Positions 33,225-45,452 of a stretch of 64,000 nt of DNA are shown here, one piece after another. The DNA is from Agroathelia rolfsii (lineage: Eukaryota > Basidiomycota > Agaricomycetes > Amylocorticiales > Amylocorticiaceae): positions 2,852,001 to 2,916,000 of the forward strand of contig JABRWF010000006.1 of the NCBI GenBank assembly GCA_018343915.1. Reading direction: 5' to 3'. The notes beneath the pieces are model-generated. The model was not told where the DNA came from, made no database searches, and saw only the letters and a list, made by a program, of their open reading frames with translations. The position numbers were made by a program, and so were the translations under genes. Position 1 is the first letter of the stretch. Every line of letters starts with the position of its first letter.

Positions 33225-33415
33225 TACCAACTACTAGCCTTGCAAAGTATTGCTTAGGTAAACACTTGTATAAAGACATATAAATAGGAGTATAGATATT
33301 TGTATAGTTACTAAGCTAGGTATATATATAAAATCCAGCTTTATAGCCTGCCTTTGTACTTTAAAAGAGGGTTGTATTTATTGATAGAGTTAAGAGTGCA
33401 AGCCTTAATAAGGCT
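33225..33415 (+). mobile_element. Fragment of an LTR-2-like LTR end
   Basis: Ends gagttaagagtgcaagccttaata and resembles the 3' third of LTR-2, but is strongly diverged. The rest of this LTR is not found. Confidence 0.45.
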
Positions 33416-33516
33416 TAGGTGCATCAAAAAACCCTGTAGAAAAAAGTTACTAAGCCTAATCTTGGTACTAATTCCAACATTAAAAAGTATAGTAGCCTAA
33501 GCTGTTATATAGCATA

Positions 33517-34388
33517 TGTCACAACCTTAATAGTATCATGCCATAGATAAAATAGTATTCAATCATGTCTACCAAGCATATATTCAAGTTTACCAAGCAT
33601 ATACCCAGGTTTATTCAGCATACACTTAAGATAACCATGAAATTACTCAAGTATTTATTAATATTATTATCAAGCTACAAATCATGCTACAGAGGCTATG
33701 ATATATAATATATCATCTATAAGTCATAGTATATCACAGTAAACCATAGTTTATTATTTGGTCAAAGCTTAGTTCTAAGCCTTGGGCTTAGAAGCAGGTA
33801 TATTACTATTTCCGCTCCTTTTTACTGTTGCACTGGTTGTGACATGTCACATGTCACATCACACAAAAGAGCGTAACTTTGCATTCCCCATCTTTAGGCA
33901 CTATCATAGTTACATAGGAACTGCCATACATCATAATAATCATTAAAACAATCAAGGAAGAACCTAGGAATAATATTGGATTATTTAGTAAGGATTAGTA
34001 ACTAGAAAAGCATACCAAAGTAGGAGAACAATAGTATACAATCATGTATTTAAGTTACTAAGGTCTAAGAGATGTTCCCCATCTCACAGACCTCTTTTGT
34101 CAATACTATTATTATTCTTTATTGCCCCAGGTTCTCTTTACACCTCTAAGCCCCTATTTTGTTGCTCCCATTGCCCCAAGTTATAGTCATAGTTATTATA
34201 GTTGTTAAAGTCATAGTACACTCCCTTACAGTTAACCTTAGGATTGGAAACCCTAGGAGCATCACTTCTAGCCTTAGATTAGGCTTTACAACCTATTGTT
34301 TACTAATTAAGTATTCTTAGTCTTTTCCACAGCAATCCTTTATAAATATTCATAAGTATTTATAGTCATAGTTTATAGACCTGTGACA
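33517..34388 (+). mobile_element. LTR-5 solo LTR, older subfamily
   Basis: 872 bp with perfect TSD gcata (33,512-33,516 and 34,389-34,393). Sense is plus. It includes the extra segment missing from G's LTRs, and keeps the TATTTAA box and the ATCTCACAGACCTC start motif. It is the last TE before the gene-rich half. Confidence 0.9.
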
Positions 34389-34664
34389 GCATAAGTATCA
34401 AAAAGTTGAGAAAAAGTGAAATATAATTTTGCTAATAATAGTGCCAGTATTTAGTATATATACACCCTATATACTTTTACAAGCAATTAGTAGCCCTTTT
34501 AAAAAATCTAATTATATAAACTTCTAGAAGGTATATATAAGGTCTTATACAAATTTTTGTTAAGGGAAATAATGTAGAAATAAGTAAGATATGCAAAATA
34601 TCTAACTTATAGAAACTTTTCACATTTAAATTTATTTAACCTATTTTATTAAGTAGGACTAAAA
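34389..34664. other. AT-rich spacer between TE island and tRNA gene
   Basis: No feature recognised. Confidence 0.5.
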
Positions 34665-34751
34665 CTCAGAATAGCTCAGTTGGAAGAGCGTCAGACTGTA
34701 ATGGCTACTTAGTATATCTGAATGTCGCTGGTTCGATCCCGGCTTCTGAGA
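34665..34751 (+). tRNA. tRNA-Tyr (GTA) with 14-nt intron
   Basis: Acceptor arms ctcagaa/ttctgag pair over 7 bp. D arm is gctc...gagc. Anticodon stem tcaga/tctga has the anticodon GTA at 34,698-34,700. A 14-nt intron (34,702-34,715) sits after position 37, as in eukaryotic tRNA-Tyr. T arm gctgg-ttcgatc-ccggc is complete and the discriminator base is A. It decodes UAC/UAU. The 3' CCA is not encoded, as expected. Confidence 0.95.
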
Positions 34752-34758
34752 TTTTTTT
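34752..34758 (+). terminator. Pol III terminator
   Basis: Run of seven T directly after the tRNA-Tyr gene. Confidence 0.85.
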
Positions 34759-34979
34759 CCTCCTGTACCCATCACACATTGTGTCTATTAGGGGTATAAA
34801 GTAATACACCTTAATCTTTTGGTATCTTCATTACTACCACTGACATGAGAAAAGCACCTTTGGCCAATGTACCAGCTTACGCATTTCCGTTGTTTAATCT
34901 CAATGGTCACAGCCACTGCGTCTTTTTGGGATGATTCCATGCTAGACTCGAGCCGTACACTTTCTACTTGCTTGCATTA

Positions 34980-37047
34980 ATGACACTGGCCATTCGTCGC
35001 CGCACATTAACACGGCTTCTGCTGTTTCTTTTCTTTGCTATTGGACTTCGCTATGTCTTTTTCACACCATCCACGCCTGTTCCTCAGCACTATACATCTT
35101 CTTATTCCGCTGAAATAGAACAACATAATCTTCTCGAGCGTGTTATTACCCGTCAGGAAAAACAGCTTAATGTTCAAAAGCATCGCTTCTTGCAGTCGAG
35201 GCAGGGTCGAGATGAGCGACCAGACATCATGGATGACTTTATCAATGATGGAGTGGCTGATTATTGGGAAAGGTTTCAGTTGCCTTAGTAAGTGTCTCTT
35301 TCTCAAAACCGACTATTGTGCATGTGCAGCTTGGCTGGGTCAAATTGCCTGTTCCAGCTATACCAACACCAACGCAGTAGTGATGTTCTTCCTCTCAACT
35401 CATGTTGACGATCATGATAGTGTTACTTCCCTCGAGACATCTCACATGGATACGCAAAACGTCTTGAAAGCTATTGAACAACTTCTTTCTCTCAACGGCT
35501 GGGTTGGCGCGCTCTGTCCCACCCTTGTGCGACCCTTCGGCCAGAATAAGAAAGAGGAGACATACGATGACCTTGCGAGTGACAATCACCTCTACTATAT
35601 TGCAATTGTCATCCACTCTGCCGATCATTTTCTAGTGGACCAACTTGCCGTCATTGTGCAGCTCGCCAAACGGCTCGGTAGTGCGAATCTGTTTGTTTCT
35701 ATGCTTGATTATGCCTCTACGGACAGCACAGAGACTCTCACGGACCTCTGTGAGGCTGTGCTCACCCTGTTGAGTGTCCCATTCAGAATTCGCAGAGTAC
35801 TGCCTATGACGGAGGATCCTTTAGCGGCCTATTACCCACTTGAGGAAGCCCATACTCGCAATCTGGCGTTAGAGCCCTTGCACGAATTTTATGAAAGACG
35901 TAGTATCAAGTTCCATCGAGTTATCTGGCTCAAAGGCTTCACTTGTCCAAATGATATACTCGAGACCATCAAGGTCAGCGTCAGAAACGAAGCTGCCATG
36001 GTCTGTGGCATGGATTGGGCAGAGCATAACGGTTTCTTCATTTTTTCCGATAGGTTCGTTCTGTACTCCTTTCTGTTTGGTATATCAAGCCTTACCCCTT
36101 GATAGATGGCGCACGCGTGACATTGAAGGGGACCAATTCCGTCAATCTAAATCCTCGTCTAAACCTGACGCGGTTCCACCCCGCGATAAGGTTGGCGCTG
36201 CTCGTTACAATCAACACCTCCCCTTCCAAGTTTTCTGCTGCGAGTCAGGCACGCACATTGTCGATCCAGCCCAGTCTTATTATGCTGGCATTACATATCG
36301 TGCAGGCGTGGACTTCTTTAATGCCTCTACCACGGCCACAGATAACTCAGCGGACTCTCTTCCTATCCGAGCTCCAGATGCACAATGCTTGGACAGTGCT
36401 CAGGCTTGGTTCTGCCGTGATTTGTGGGTACACAGCGCTAGCGAAGGTGCTAAGGACGTAGAGGAGGAAGCTATTGAGCCTCAACGACGCAAGAGGGATA
36501 TCAACATAATTGAAACCAGACAGGTCATTGAAGATGAGGACCAACCAATTGCAGAACCCGCCGAGCCTCTAGACCAGGATATCAAGGCTCCAATAGGCGC
36601 TGCCGAAGTTGAAGCTAATGCTGGTTCCGACTTCGACGCCATGCCTGATTCGGAATCAGACAATACTCCCTCTCTCCCACCTGCCTATCCCAGCAACAAT
36701 CAACGCTTGTCTATTCCCAACTCTGTATTTCGTCCGGCACGAATACTTGTCAATCCCCGTTGTGTCACGACTTACGCTGGAGTGCGGCATACACAGCTTG
36801 CTATGGACTTGTTCGGCACAGACGACGAAGAGGATGTGGAACGCGCGGCAGGCAAGTACGTTTTGGAAGACTGGGAAGGTGCTCCAGAGAGTTTTGTTTG
36901 CCAGGAGCAGAGGTACTGTGCCCACTGCACTATCTCCCCGATATTCTTTGCTTACAGTTCTGTAGACAAACCGGCGGTCGAAAGGCAACCAAGAGTCAGC
37001 GAAGATTAGGGTTTTCGATTCATGACGAACTTGAACGACAACAATAA
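34980..37047 (+). CDS. CAP59/CMT1-type glycosyltransferase (GT69), type II membrane protein
   Basis: Four exons predicted: 34,980-35,287, 35,358-36,053, 36,106-36,912, 36,966-37,047; 630 residues, phases close. The N-terminus is short, basic and hydrophobic (RLLLFLFFAIGLRYVFF, about residues 12-28), a signal anchor placing the catalytic part in the Golgi lumen. The core has family blocks QLAVIVQLAKRLG, LFVSMLDYASTDSTETL, RVIWLKGFTCPNDILET, AAMVCGMDWAEHNGF and LPFQVFCCESGTH. The C-terminal third is variable and acidic, then RPARILVNPRCVTTYAG and YVLEDWEGAPESFVCQEQ. Related proteins (Cryptococcus CAP59 and CMT1) act in capsule or cell-wall polysaccharide synthesis; the alpha-1,3-mannosyltransferase reaction is known for CMT1 and only inferred here. 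It ends 178 bp from convergent NBS1. Confidence 0.88.
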
Positions 37048-37225
37048 GTGTATTTTGTTGGCATGCTGCATCGTATAGCTATACTTCTCTTGATACTTTG
37101 AGTTTATGGTATTAATTTGGCCATAACAAAAGATGAGTGAAAAGCAGCATCATAGATACTTGAAGCAAAATCGGCAAAAGAGAAAGCCAAAAAGCAACTA
37201 GTGCCCAACATAATCCGAGCAACAG

Positions 37226-40200
37226 CTATCCCCTCTGTTTGCTTTTGAAGCCCTTGAATGCACCATCATCAGAGTCATCATCAAGAATGACAGGTTTTCC
37301 GCGTCGTCCTCGCGCTGTAGATTTGACCCCTCTGATACTCGGTTCATGGCTGGCCAGTGTCGTAGTATCACCATTTGTGATCTCGTCGAGCTCACGTTCC
37401 GACAAGTGATCATTGTTCAACTCATCATCAGAGTTCAAAAAGAGAGGGTCATTGTACTGTAATCGGCTTGTCTGCGAGTGTTTATCACTTTGAAGCGATC
37501 TCGACTGGGGCCAGTCTCCAGACGGCCGAAACAGATCCACATTCAGATGAACTTCGTCGCTTGGGTCTAGCTCATCATCGGAGTCGTCTACGATAAAACC
37601 ACGTCCACGATGTGTTTTGATGGGTGACTCCTGTATCTTAGTGAGTTTCCGTTGAGAGGCAGGCTTTGTTTTGGTTCTGGGAATGACTGCTGAATTTGAG
37701 CTTGATACCTCCTGGGAACGAGTTTGAGGATGAACATGTGACTGCGATAGCACCTGAGAACTTTCCCAGTACACTGTGACAACTCGAGTTAGTCTAAAAC
37801 TGAAAACTCGTAAATTGGCTTATCAAACCTGTCCCAACACTGTAATCTTCTTCAGTCGCCACTAGCTCAATTTTAGACCTTAAAGCCCGACTACTCTTCT
37901 ATGGCCTTATTAGCCGTCCACTCTACCGAAGTGGAGCAATATTGGGACTTACTCGTTTGAACTTTTTGAAATTGGGAACATCTTGCCATTCTTCTCTCAC
38001 CACCGATGTCCTGAATTCGTCCCTCCGCTCCGGTACATCTATCTCTACAACAACCATGAAGTTTCCCCGAACGTTGGTCTCGTTGCCAAAATCCTCCAGA
38101 ATCCTCCAGTCCTGTTCCGGCTGTTGCCTGTTGAGATTCGGTTTCGAGATCCGTAGGTTATTAAAATCACGGTCAAAGTCATCTTCGTGTCTTTGGCCTT
38201 TCTTTGTAGACGCCAATGCCTGTAGGAATGCATCGTCCGTATCTGGCTTCCTGACCTCAGTCTTTGATATACTTTTTGGAATACCTGTAGAACTGTTTCT
38301 TTTGATTATTTGTGGGTCAGGGGAAGCCTCTGGAGGGACATGGTCTTTGGCTTGCGATTTTGTCTTCATGAGCTTTTTGCGAGGGGGTGACTGTACGAGT
38401 CCCTTGGTATTGTTTCGCCAAGATTCTTGAACGGAATCTACGTCCATAGTATCTGGTATCATTTCATTGGCCCCCCTCTTGGTCCCTCGGAACGGTCCTG
38501 CTATGCCTACTGTGTTTTCTTCCTCTTCAGTAACAGCATCAAGCCGGTGCGCATTAGATAAAGCGAGATTGGTATATGTATCCACGCCTGAATTCGCCTG
38601 CGTGGATGAGCCAGGAGTGAGAGTCTGACCCTGCGTTTGTAAAAACTCTGCAGTTGCGGCAGTCAAGCCTTGTGTTCCCATTCGGCTCGGATCGCTGGCT
38701 TCAAAGAGCGCCTTGAACTTCTTGAGTGGCGGCTGCTCTGTGTTTTCTTCGTCGTCATCAAGCGTGATGGTGAATCCGGCATTCGAATGATTTCCTGTGC
38801 GTCGTTTTAAACGAGATGATCGACCCGTCGCAGATGGCTACAGAGGTTTGTAATGAACGTTTAAAAAATCAAGGAAAGCTAATTCTTACTTCGCTGAGTC
38901 CAAGAATTTCTGTTTGAAGTACTAGCTCTAATGCCTTTGGGGATGCGTTGTCGGCTTCGACATCTATGGCATCCATTGAGAGGTCATCAATGCCAACAAT
39001 CACAGGCCTTCGTTCTGATTTCGCTCGGCGCACAAGCTACAATATGATAACTTGGGAAAGGTATAGTTAAATTAAGTTAGAAATCTCACCTTGCGCCTAG
39101 GTGGAGCTGTTTCAGCTTCTTCAGCGTTTTTATCTTGATGGGTTGGTCCTTGTTCTTGTATAGGAGGAGCGAAATTTACTATTGCATCGCTTGTGGTCGG
39201 GACCCTCGGCTGGTGAGCATCAGGTTGACTGTCAAAGCCCAGTATGGGGGGAGATGTGCCTATCGCTTTGCCGCGTTCGGTTTCTGGAGAAAGGTGAGTC
39301 GACATTCTGTATTAACAGACCTACTACTGGGGGTTCATACCATCGGAAGAAAAAAAAATCTCTATTTTTGCCGTGGCAACAGCATGCAGAATGGTGTTGG
39401 GCGATACAATTGCAACACCTTGTCTGAGTAGAGAATTAGTCCCATTTTTATGAGGCATGGAAAGATTTGACCTTTTGGCTTCTCGAACTAACTCTGTCCA
39501 ATGACATTCACCAACAGCCAACTTCATAGATTCACTGTCCGCAACGGCCACTACCCGTTGCCCTCTTTCTTCTGGATCAACCCTATTTTTCGCTTTCTGA
39601 AGCAACTTTGACCACCTCAATAGATTACCGGTAATATCAAACCCCTCAAAAGACCCTCCGCCTCTAGATACAACATCGCCCAAGGCGCCATCGACCTCCC
39701 GCCCCTTTTCACCAACAAAAACGAATCGGAGCTCGGCAAACAAATGCAAGCGCGCCTCGTTCAAATCCCAAAGCCTTGGTTGCTTTAAAGATGATGGCAA
39801 AGAGGATAAGAAGGATGGGCGAAATTCGGTTTCTGTCGGTAGCTTAAAATGATTCTCGAGTGAAGATAAACCGTTGGTACATTGTGTTTTGCCAAGACCA
39901 CCTAGTTCAGAGAGCCATCCTGGATTGACTAGATGTGCTAAGGAGAGAAGGGAGTGCATAATTGAAGAAGTTAAGCTGTAGGTAGATGTGATGTGGTGGG
40001 TAACATCGGAATTGATTGTGTTGAGGAGACCAATGCCTAATCAAATGAGTTAAAGTGTGAGAAAACAAGATTTTGGACCAGCAAACCTAGCTGAGAGCAA
40101 GTCTTGAGTGTAATAGGAGGACTCCCAGAGCTGGGGGAGAAATAGCAAGAGACCGCCACCCACTTCACACTTTTTGTGTTTGCTCGTATAAAAATTATGA

Positions 40201-40699
40201 CGGAAAGGCGTTTGGGGCCTTACCTAAGAGTTACTTCGATTAAGAGCAAAAGCTGGTCCCCACTTTGAAGCTCCTCCATTGCATCTGCGGCAATTTCAAC
40301 GCTCTTTACATGTCTTAGGATTCGAATGGGTTTGTCTCTTGGGTTGCACACTTGCAATTTTGGCATGAAGCCAGGTTTCCGCTTTCAAGATTAAACTTGA
40401 GTATAAATCAAAAGATCATACAGAGAACTTTGCGAGCATACTACTTGGGACTCGGACATGGGAGCTACTGTGAACACCAAATGAGAGGTGGAGATTTTCT
40501 TGTTATTCACGACAAGCTGAGCGTTTTTGCGGCCAAGGGTATAACTCTTTCCTGGGCAGAGGAGTCTACTTCCTGAAAACACGCCGAGGTCAGAGCACTT
40601 CTTTGCGTAATTTCATCGAGTTTATATAATATGATACGGACTATCACTACTGGCTTCTCCGATTTCACCACCAAGGAATGGGCCACTAATGACCCACAT
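37226..40699 (-). CDS. NBS1: NBS1/nibrin-like subunit of the MRN DNA-repair complex
   Basis: Ten exons, read from the right: 40699-40651, 40572-40445, 40381-40224, 40169-40087, 40036-39341, 39283-39090, 39036-38890, 38837-37953, 37895-37829, 37773-37226; 984 residues with all phases closing. Start chosen at MWVISGPFLGG, the usual NBS1 opening. An FHA domain follows (SYTLGRKNAQLVV, KKISTSHLVF), then tandem-BRCT-like sequence (TVYSLTSSIM-like region; RFVFVGEKGRE; RVVAVADSE). Residues 774-780, NFKKFKR, are the MRE11-binding core. The extreme C-terminus is acidic, then aromatic-basic (DDGAFKGFKSKQRG), like the ATM/Tel1-binding tail. The acidic stretches DDSDDELD and NSDDELN could be CK2 sites. 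It links MRE11-RAD50 to damage sites and to Tel1/ATM in the nucleus. Confidence 0.92.
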
Positions 40700-41512
40700 G
40701 AGTTGCAACTGGTAGTCACCCGGGCTTGACTCCTGTTGAATTGGAACGTAGAGGTGGCACAGAAATATCGATATCGCCAATGAAACGCAATCCAGAGTAG
40801 CAAAGACAATGTTAATATGCCAGTGTGTGGCCACTTGTACAGCCAAGCTACCGTCACATAATGCGTGATCTCGAGTAATGTCACGGCATTCCTCTTTTTG
40901 GAATTCTTCTTTGCATCCAGCGTGTGAATATTCTGAACATTAATACTATTAGTAGTGGATGAATTCGCGGTTCACTTGTCGAAAATCAGTGATCATCTGA
41001 CTCATTATGCATGATAGACCACTACTTCAAACGATTCATCACCTCTCCCCCGTAAAAATAGTATTCTAACCCAAATCCCATAACCAAATTTTCAATTTGA
41101 ATACCATTCATGACTACTAGTAAACTTATCACTATACTCCGCTCCCTGTCAGTGCGAGGTAAACTTTTATTTTACTTAGTTTTAATGGCACTCTGGTCCT
41201 CCAGCAATCACTAGCATTAGATCCCTGTCTCAGTGGCAGGACTAGTAGTGGCTGACATCAATCACTACTGTTTCACATTGTGCTATGCTTTGTAATCGCT
41301 CTGTTGCTCCCAAGGCAATAGTTGCACAACTCCAGTTATAGTCAGAGCGTAGTGTTCATCTAAAATGCGTAGCGCAATATTTCAGCCTATCAAGCCAGGC
41401 AAAATGTGGTTTTGAACATGTAGTTGCCTTTCTCCTTCGAGAGCTTCAAGTGGTCTAAAAACTAACATAATTTCTTACCAGTCACTTTTCTCAGTCAGCC
41501 AAGCAATGGTAC
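40700..41512. other. Intergenic, no gene recognised
   Basis: Upstream of NBS1. The open frames here do not show conserved motifs or intron structure. Confidence 0.5.
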
Positions 41513-42525
41513 TTGCAACCACGGTACATAGGGCCTCCTATATGTACTAACCCTTTACTCTGCGATGCCCTGGTAACTCCCAGTCCGCCCCCATCATTTC
41601 ATCATTTGAATCCATGGCATCTCCTTCCCTCGTCACTACCGCTAACCGCTCGACTCCCCTCGCTTGATCAACACCCGGATCCAACTCCCTTTAACCCCAA
41701 ACTGACTCCCCTTGACATAAAATTGCATATCATTAGCCATGCCACCGCCATTTCTTGCGCAGAGGGCGCTCGTATGGCTCTCGTCTCTCGGGATACGTGC
41801 TCCTCCATTCTACTGGAAAACCTACGCGATGTTACCATCACGAACAACCGTCAAGCTTTTTTTTTTTGAACGCTAGCCTCTTGGTGGCCATTTGGAGATC
41901 ATAAAAGCAGCCGCAAAGCATAGCTTAGCCCATCTGCTAGCACGGTCGGAACCCTCTCGTTTGGCGACAACGTAGCTGGAACCTTCATTGCTCTTGCCCT
42001 AGCGGCTATCCCAAAGCTTAAGAATGTGGTATTGGCGCCCTGTCATCCCGTAGAACTGGACAAACTTAACAAGAATGCCACTGAAGTACTACCAAAGGAC
42101 CCGACCAAACTGCACATAACGACACTTTCTATCGCTTACTTATGTATGGAGTTGAATATCTGGATCTCAAATCAGTAAAACATCAGATGGAGATCACAAA
42201 CCTGGTTCTTCATGTTGCCAACCGATCCAATTTCTCCTGATTACCTGCGGTCGAAAAAGTTCACATCCGGGGAGAGTCTCCTTTTCTCCTCAGCGTAGGC
42301 CAAGGCGGCGCACTTCTCCGTTTCTTTGTTAGTATTACGCAGCTTTGCACTAGTCGTAAACCTCCACTAGCTGCGAATATGGATGCTTATGAGACCTTTC
42401 AAAAAGCCATAGTATGCATCAATAATCACAGGATTCCTCTTGATGAGGAAAAATCCGACGGAGGAGTTCTGGTTGACTACGAGATACCAATAGTACAGGG
42501 CGAGGCGGATCGAGATTATTTTTAG
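41513..42525 (+). pseudogene. F-box-like protein relic
   Basis: Translations in shifting frames give one protein-like series: TPLDIKLHIISHATAISCAE and GARMALVSRDTCSSIL (F-box-like helices, 41,700-41,830), a disrupted part after a 12-T run (41,858-41,869), then LGDNVAGTFIALALAAIPKL and APCHPVELDKLNKNA (about 41,960-42,100), and finally LRFFVSITQLC and NMDAYETFQKAIVCIN, ending in a stop near 42,525. The frame changes are not joined by good splice sites. It resembles the large F-box/LRR families of agaricomycetes, which recruit SCF substrates. It is probably non-functional. Confidence 0.6.
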
Positions 42526-42940
42526 TGCTCCATTCTTTTGTGCGATGTTTTCTCACCTTTTATCTACGGCGATCACAATCGAGGTTTGAAACTTTCTCGG
42601 GGATTCTAGAAATTCGCTGAACTTCTTTTACGGATCTAGAAGGATCTGCGAGACTGAACTCCGACTGTACCAGGACACTAGGATGAATGGCAGTCCAATT
42701 CGTAATAGGAGGGACGCATCTCAAACACGCAAGCGACATGCCCTACTCATAGGGTCCCATTGAATTCATTTCTCGAATGCAATACCAACTTCGTTGTAGT
42801 CACCGTGATAGGTTAGAAAATAATCACCCAATCTATGCAGCTTGGTTAACGCAGAGCCTAAGGTGTCTCGTGCTTCCTAGTACTCAAGTGATGATAATTT
42901 CCGATCTAGCATTCATCAATAATAAAAGAAGGCCTACACA

Positions 42941-43130
42941 CAAACGTCAAAAAATTAGATCCCGTAATATAAAATTTTACTTGCCATATTTGTAGTATCC
43001 TCATTTAGCTACCGCTGTACACACAAACGTCATAAATTTTGATCCCGTAATCTAATTTTTCACTTCTCCTGCTTGGTTAGTCATTCAAAATATTAGTTGT
43101 TGAAAAATTAGATCCCGTGACATAAATTTT
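42941..43130. repeat. Three imperfect repeats with core attagatcccgtaat
   Basis: Units start at about 42,947, 43,029 and 43,099, each with aaaaatTAGATCCCGTaa followed by a T-rich arm taaaattttt that can pair with the leading A/T stretch. Unit spacing is about 70-82 bp. No ORF is involved. Confidence 0.6.
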
Positions 43131-44452
43131 TACATGCCCCGTTTTGTCTATCCTCATTTCGTTTTATTCCTGTATTCTTTTAGTCATAAAAAAATCAGTC
43201 GTCAAAAATTTGTCAATATTTGAATATGAGTGTCTAAGCCGTTTTTGTGTAGCATCCAACCAGGGACGTCACGAGAGACAAATCACAAAAGAGAGAGAGA
43301 CTTGGAGCTGGTATAGTGTCGATTACCTGTCCTACTCGACTACATACATAATCCATATTTATACCTATCCTAAGATAAAAATCACAAGTATGCAAATGTA
43401 AGAAAACCAACTGATGAATGTAAACATATTCATTGTGGAATGAAAACCTATTGTAAGCTAATACCAAGAAATTGAAGAAATAAGAAATATTAGAAACAAC
43501 GTAACAGGCGTTATATCACCAAACTGGTCAGCCTTACTCCGAAGGGTCTTGATCCATTACACTTTGCAAGCGTTGCTTTTCAATCTGTATCTTGGGACCA
43601 TACTCCGTTTCCTTTTCTCATTGTGAAAACTTGAATTTTGTTATTTATTTGGTGTGTATAGAGATAGATTTTACCTGATGCATGCTAGGTATTTCTCTAC
43701 CCTCACACACAGCCAATCAAGCGTTTTAATCATGTTAGGCTGTTTGCCAGTGCTATATGAAATTTTAACACAATGATTTGGATTCAAGGTAATTTGACCC
43801 GATAGAATTTGGTTTTTATTTTTTATTGCGCGCGGAGCACCAGTAATGCTAGTGTACTCTATAACAAGACCACAACGGTTAGCGCCCACCTTCATTTGCA
43901 TACGGAAGTGTCCATAGATGCACATTTATCGAGCCTAATGTCTACTTGGAATAGTCGTTGAAGCTTTGAAGAGTCCTGGAGACTATTGTACTAATACATC
44001 GCTCATCCAATTTTAGTGCTGTCAGATACAGAACAATTAGTGGAATGCCCTAGTATGTATGGCGCATCCGGCACTTTCAGACGTAATCATGTCTAATTTA
44101 CCATGTTAAACATGAAATTGTAATTGATAAATAAGTGCATGTAATGATACTCAGTATGTATTGCTGCTATTCTACTACAACCACGATGATTGAAAATATT
44201 TCGCGAGAAGTAAAGAAACTGGGAAAAAAAACGAAAAGAAGGCGTAGTTCCACGTCGGAGTGTATGAATGAAATACAAATGACCATGAGCTAAGGTAAAA
44301 GAAAGAAGGAGAAAAAGAGGGAAGATAGTGATGATCATGAACTGTGTCAAGGTTTCCGGTCCGAGTCATGCGTGAGTGTTGAAAAGTGTATTAGGGCTGT
44401 TTTCCTCACACAATAAGGAAATAGCGACGGTGCGAATGTGATATAGAGGTCA
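43131..44452. other. Intergenic, AT-rich, no firm gene
   Basis: An 84-codon open frame on the minus strand (43,671-43,925) ends near a possible donor, but no family or second exon is recognised. Nothing else stands out. The last part is the 3' flank of the HAPSTR1-like gene. Confidence 0.4.
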
Positions 44453-45452
44453 TCATCGACGCGCTACACGTTTGCGTTCACGGCCACTGTCGTCTTCGAC
44501 TTCCATCAGGGATTCGTCCTGCTTCTCTCTATCCCTATCACGAGAAGATGTGACGGTATTGAACAGCCCGCCACGGCCACTGCGTGTTCTTCTTCGAGCC
44601 GGAACAGATGCGGCGCCTATCGTCGCTGGTTCAACGGAGAGCGGAACGGACTGTGAGGCTGAATCAAGCATGACCATAACGGCGTGCCGGCGTTTAGCAC
44701 CGGCAGTTAGGTCAGAAAGAATGGCAGTAGGATTTGATGATGAAGGCGCCTCAGTAGATGTATCAGAGAGAGAGACGGGTGGTAATTGTGATGTCATAGA
44801 GCGCTGCTTTGCGGGCCTATTGTGAGGACGAGGGACAATGACCGGTTGTGGCGGTGGAGACGAGCTAGGAGCACGGGCAATAGTAGGAAGCACAGCAGGC
44901 GGTGCAGAGAGTGCAGCAACGGGCTGTATTGAGAAAAACCAGTTAGTCATGTACCGATGTGAATATGTGTCAGTTGAGCTTACTTGGTCAATTGGCCTTA
45001 TAGATGGCCGTAATGGTACGGAGCTTGATGGTAATGGGCGTCTCCCCCGTTCCTTCTCTTCATCTTCATCTTCCTCTTCTCCTCTTGCCTGGATTGCTTC
45101 GAGCCTGCCTTCAATCCAATCCATTACTCGGCCGATCGTCATCTCCTCGCTACCGGAGACGCCTTGCTGAATCATCGTTAATAAGTCGGAGCAAGCTGCA
45201 GCGTAACCGGCGTTGTACGCTTTCTTCGATGTATTTCTTGAGGAGCGATACAGATTTGTGATGCTTAGGGCAGCGTCTGTCAAGCAGGATATGTCAGTGC
45301 CATGACTCAATTTGGCTCCATCTGGTTGATGCAATGATGAGACATGAAAGAGGGGGAATACCTTTAAACTTCTGGCTGAGGTCATCTTCTGCGCGGGCAA
45401 GGCTGGCATTTGGCAGCGACTTGGCAAGTGTGTTGAGGTCGAGGGACTCCAT
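44453..45452 (-). CDS. HAPSTR1/C16orf72-like (DUF4588) protein
   Basis: Three exons: 45452-45362, 45276-44984, 44923-44453; 284 residues. Start at MESLDLNTLAKSLPNAS. The conserved part is residues 30-110: DAALSITNLYRSSRNTSKKA, then YNAGYAAACSDLL and a helix RVMDWIEGRLEAI. The order AA-x-TNLY...A-x-x-x-GY...W(I/V) matches the metazoan HAPSTR1/C16orf72 family from memory. The rest is disordered: an acidic patch (EEEDEDEEKERG), proline/serine-rich linkers and basic ends (AKRRHAV, ARRRTRSGRG, RKRVARR) that could be nuclear localisation signals. HAPSTR1 is a stress-response regulator partnering with a HECT ubiquitin ligase in animals; a similar role here is inference. Divergent with MRM2. Confidence 0.65.

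Noticed and set aside
1..34388. CRISPR-like spaced repeats or bacterial features
   Set aside because: All repeats are LTRs or their fragments, with TSDs; introns and a split tRNA show eukaryotic DNA.
39340..39360. A 21-nt intron in NBS1 that would close the frame near FFSSDG
   Set aside because: Too short to splice. A 57-nt intron (39,340-39,284) with standard ends also restores phase, so it was used instead.
41104..41460. A small RNA gene in the NBS1 upstream region
   Set aside because: No box A/B, snoRNA box or clear stem structure could be made out by eye.
43671..43925. 84-codon frame as a gene exon
   Set aside because: A possible donor follows, but no second exon, family or codon signal supports it.
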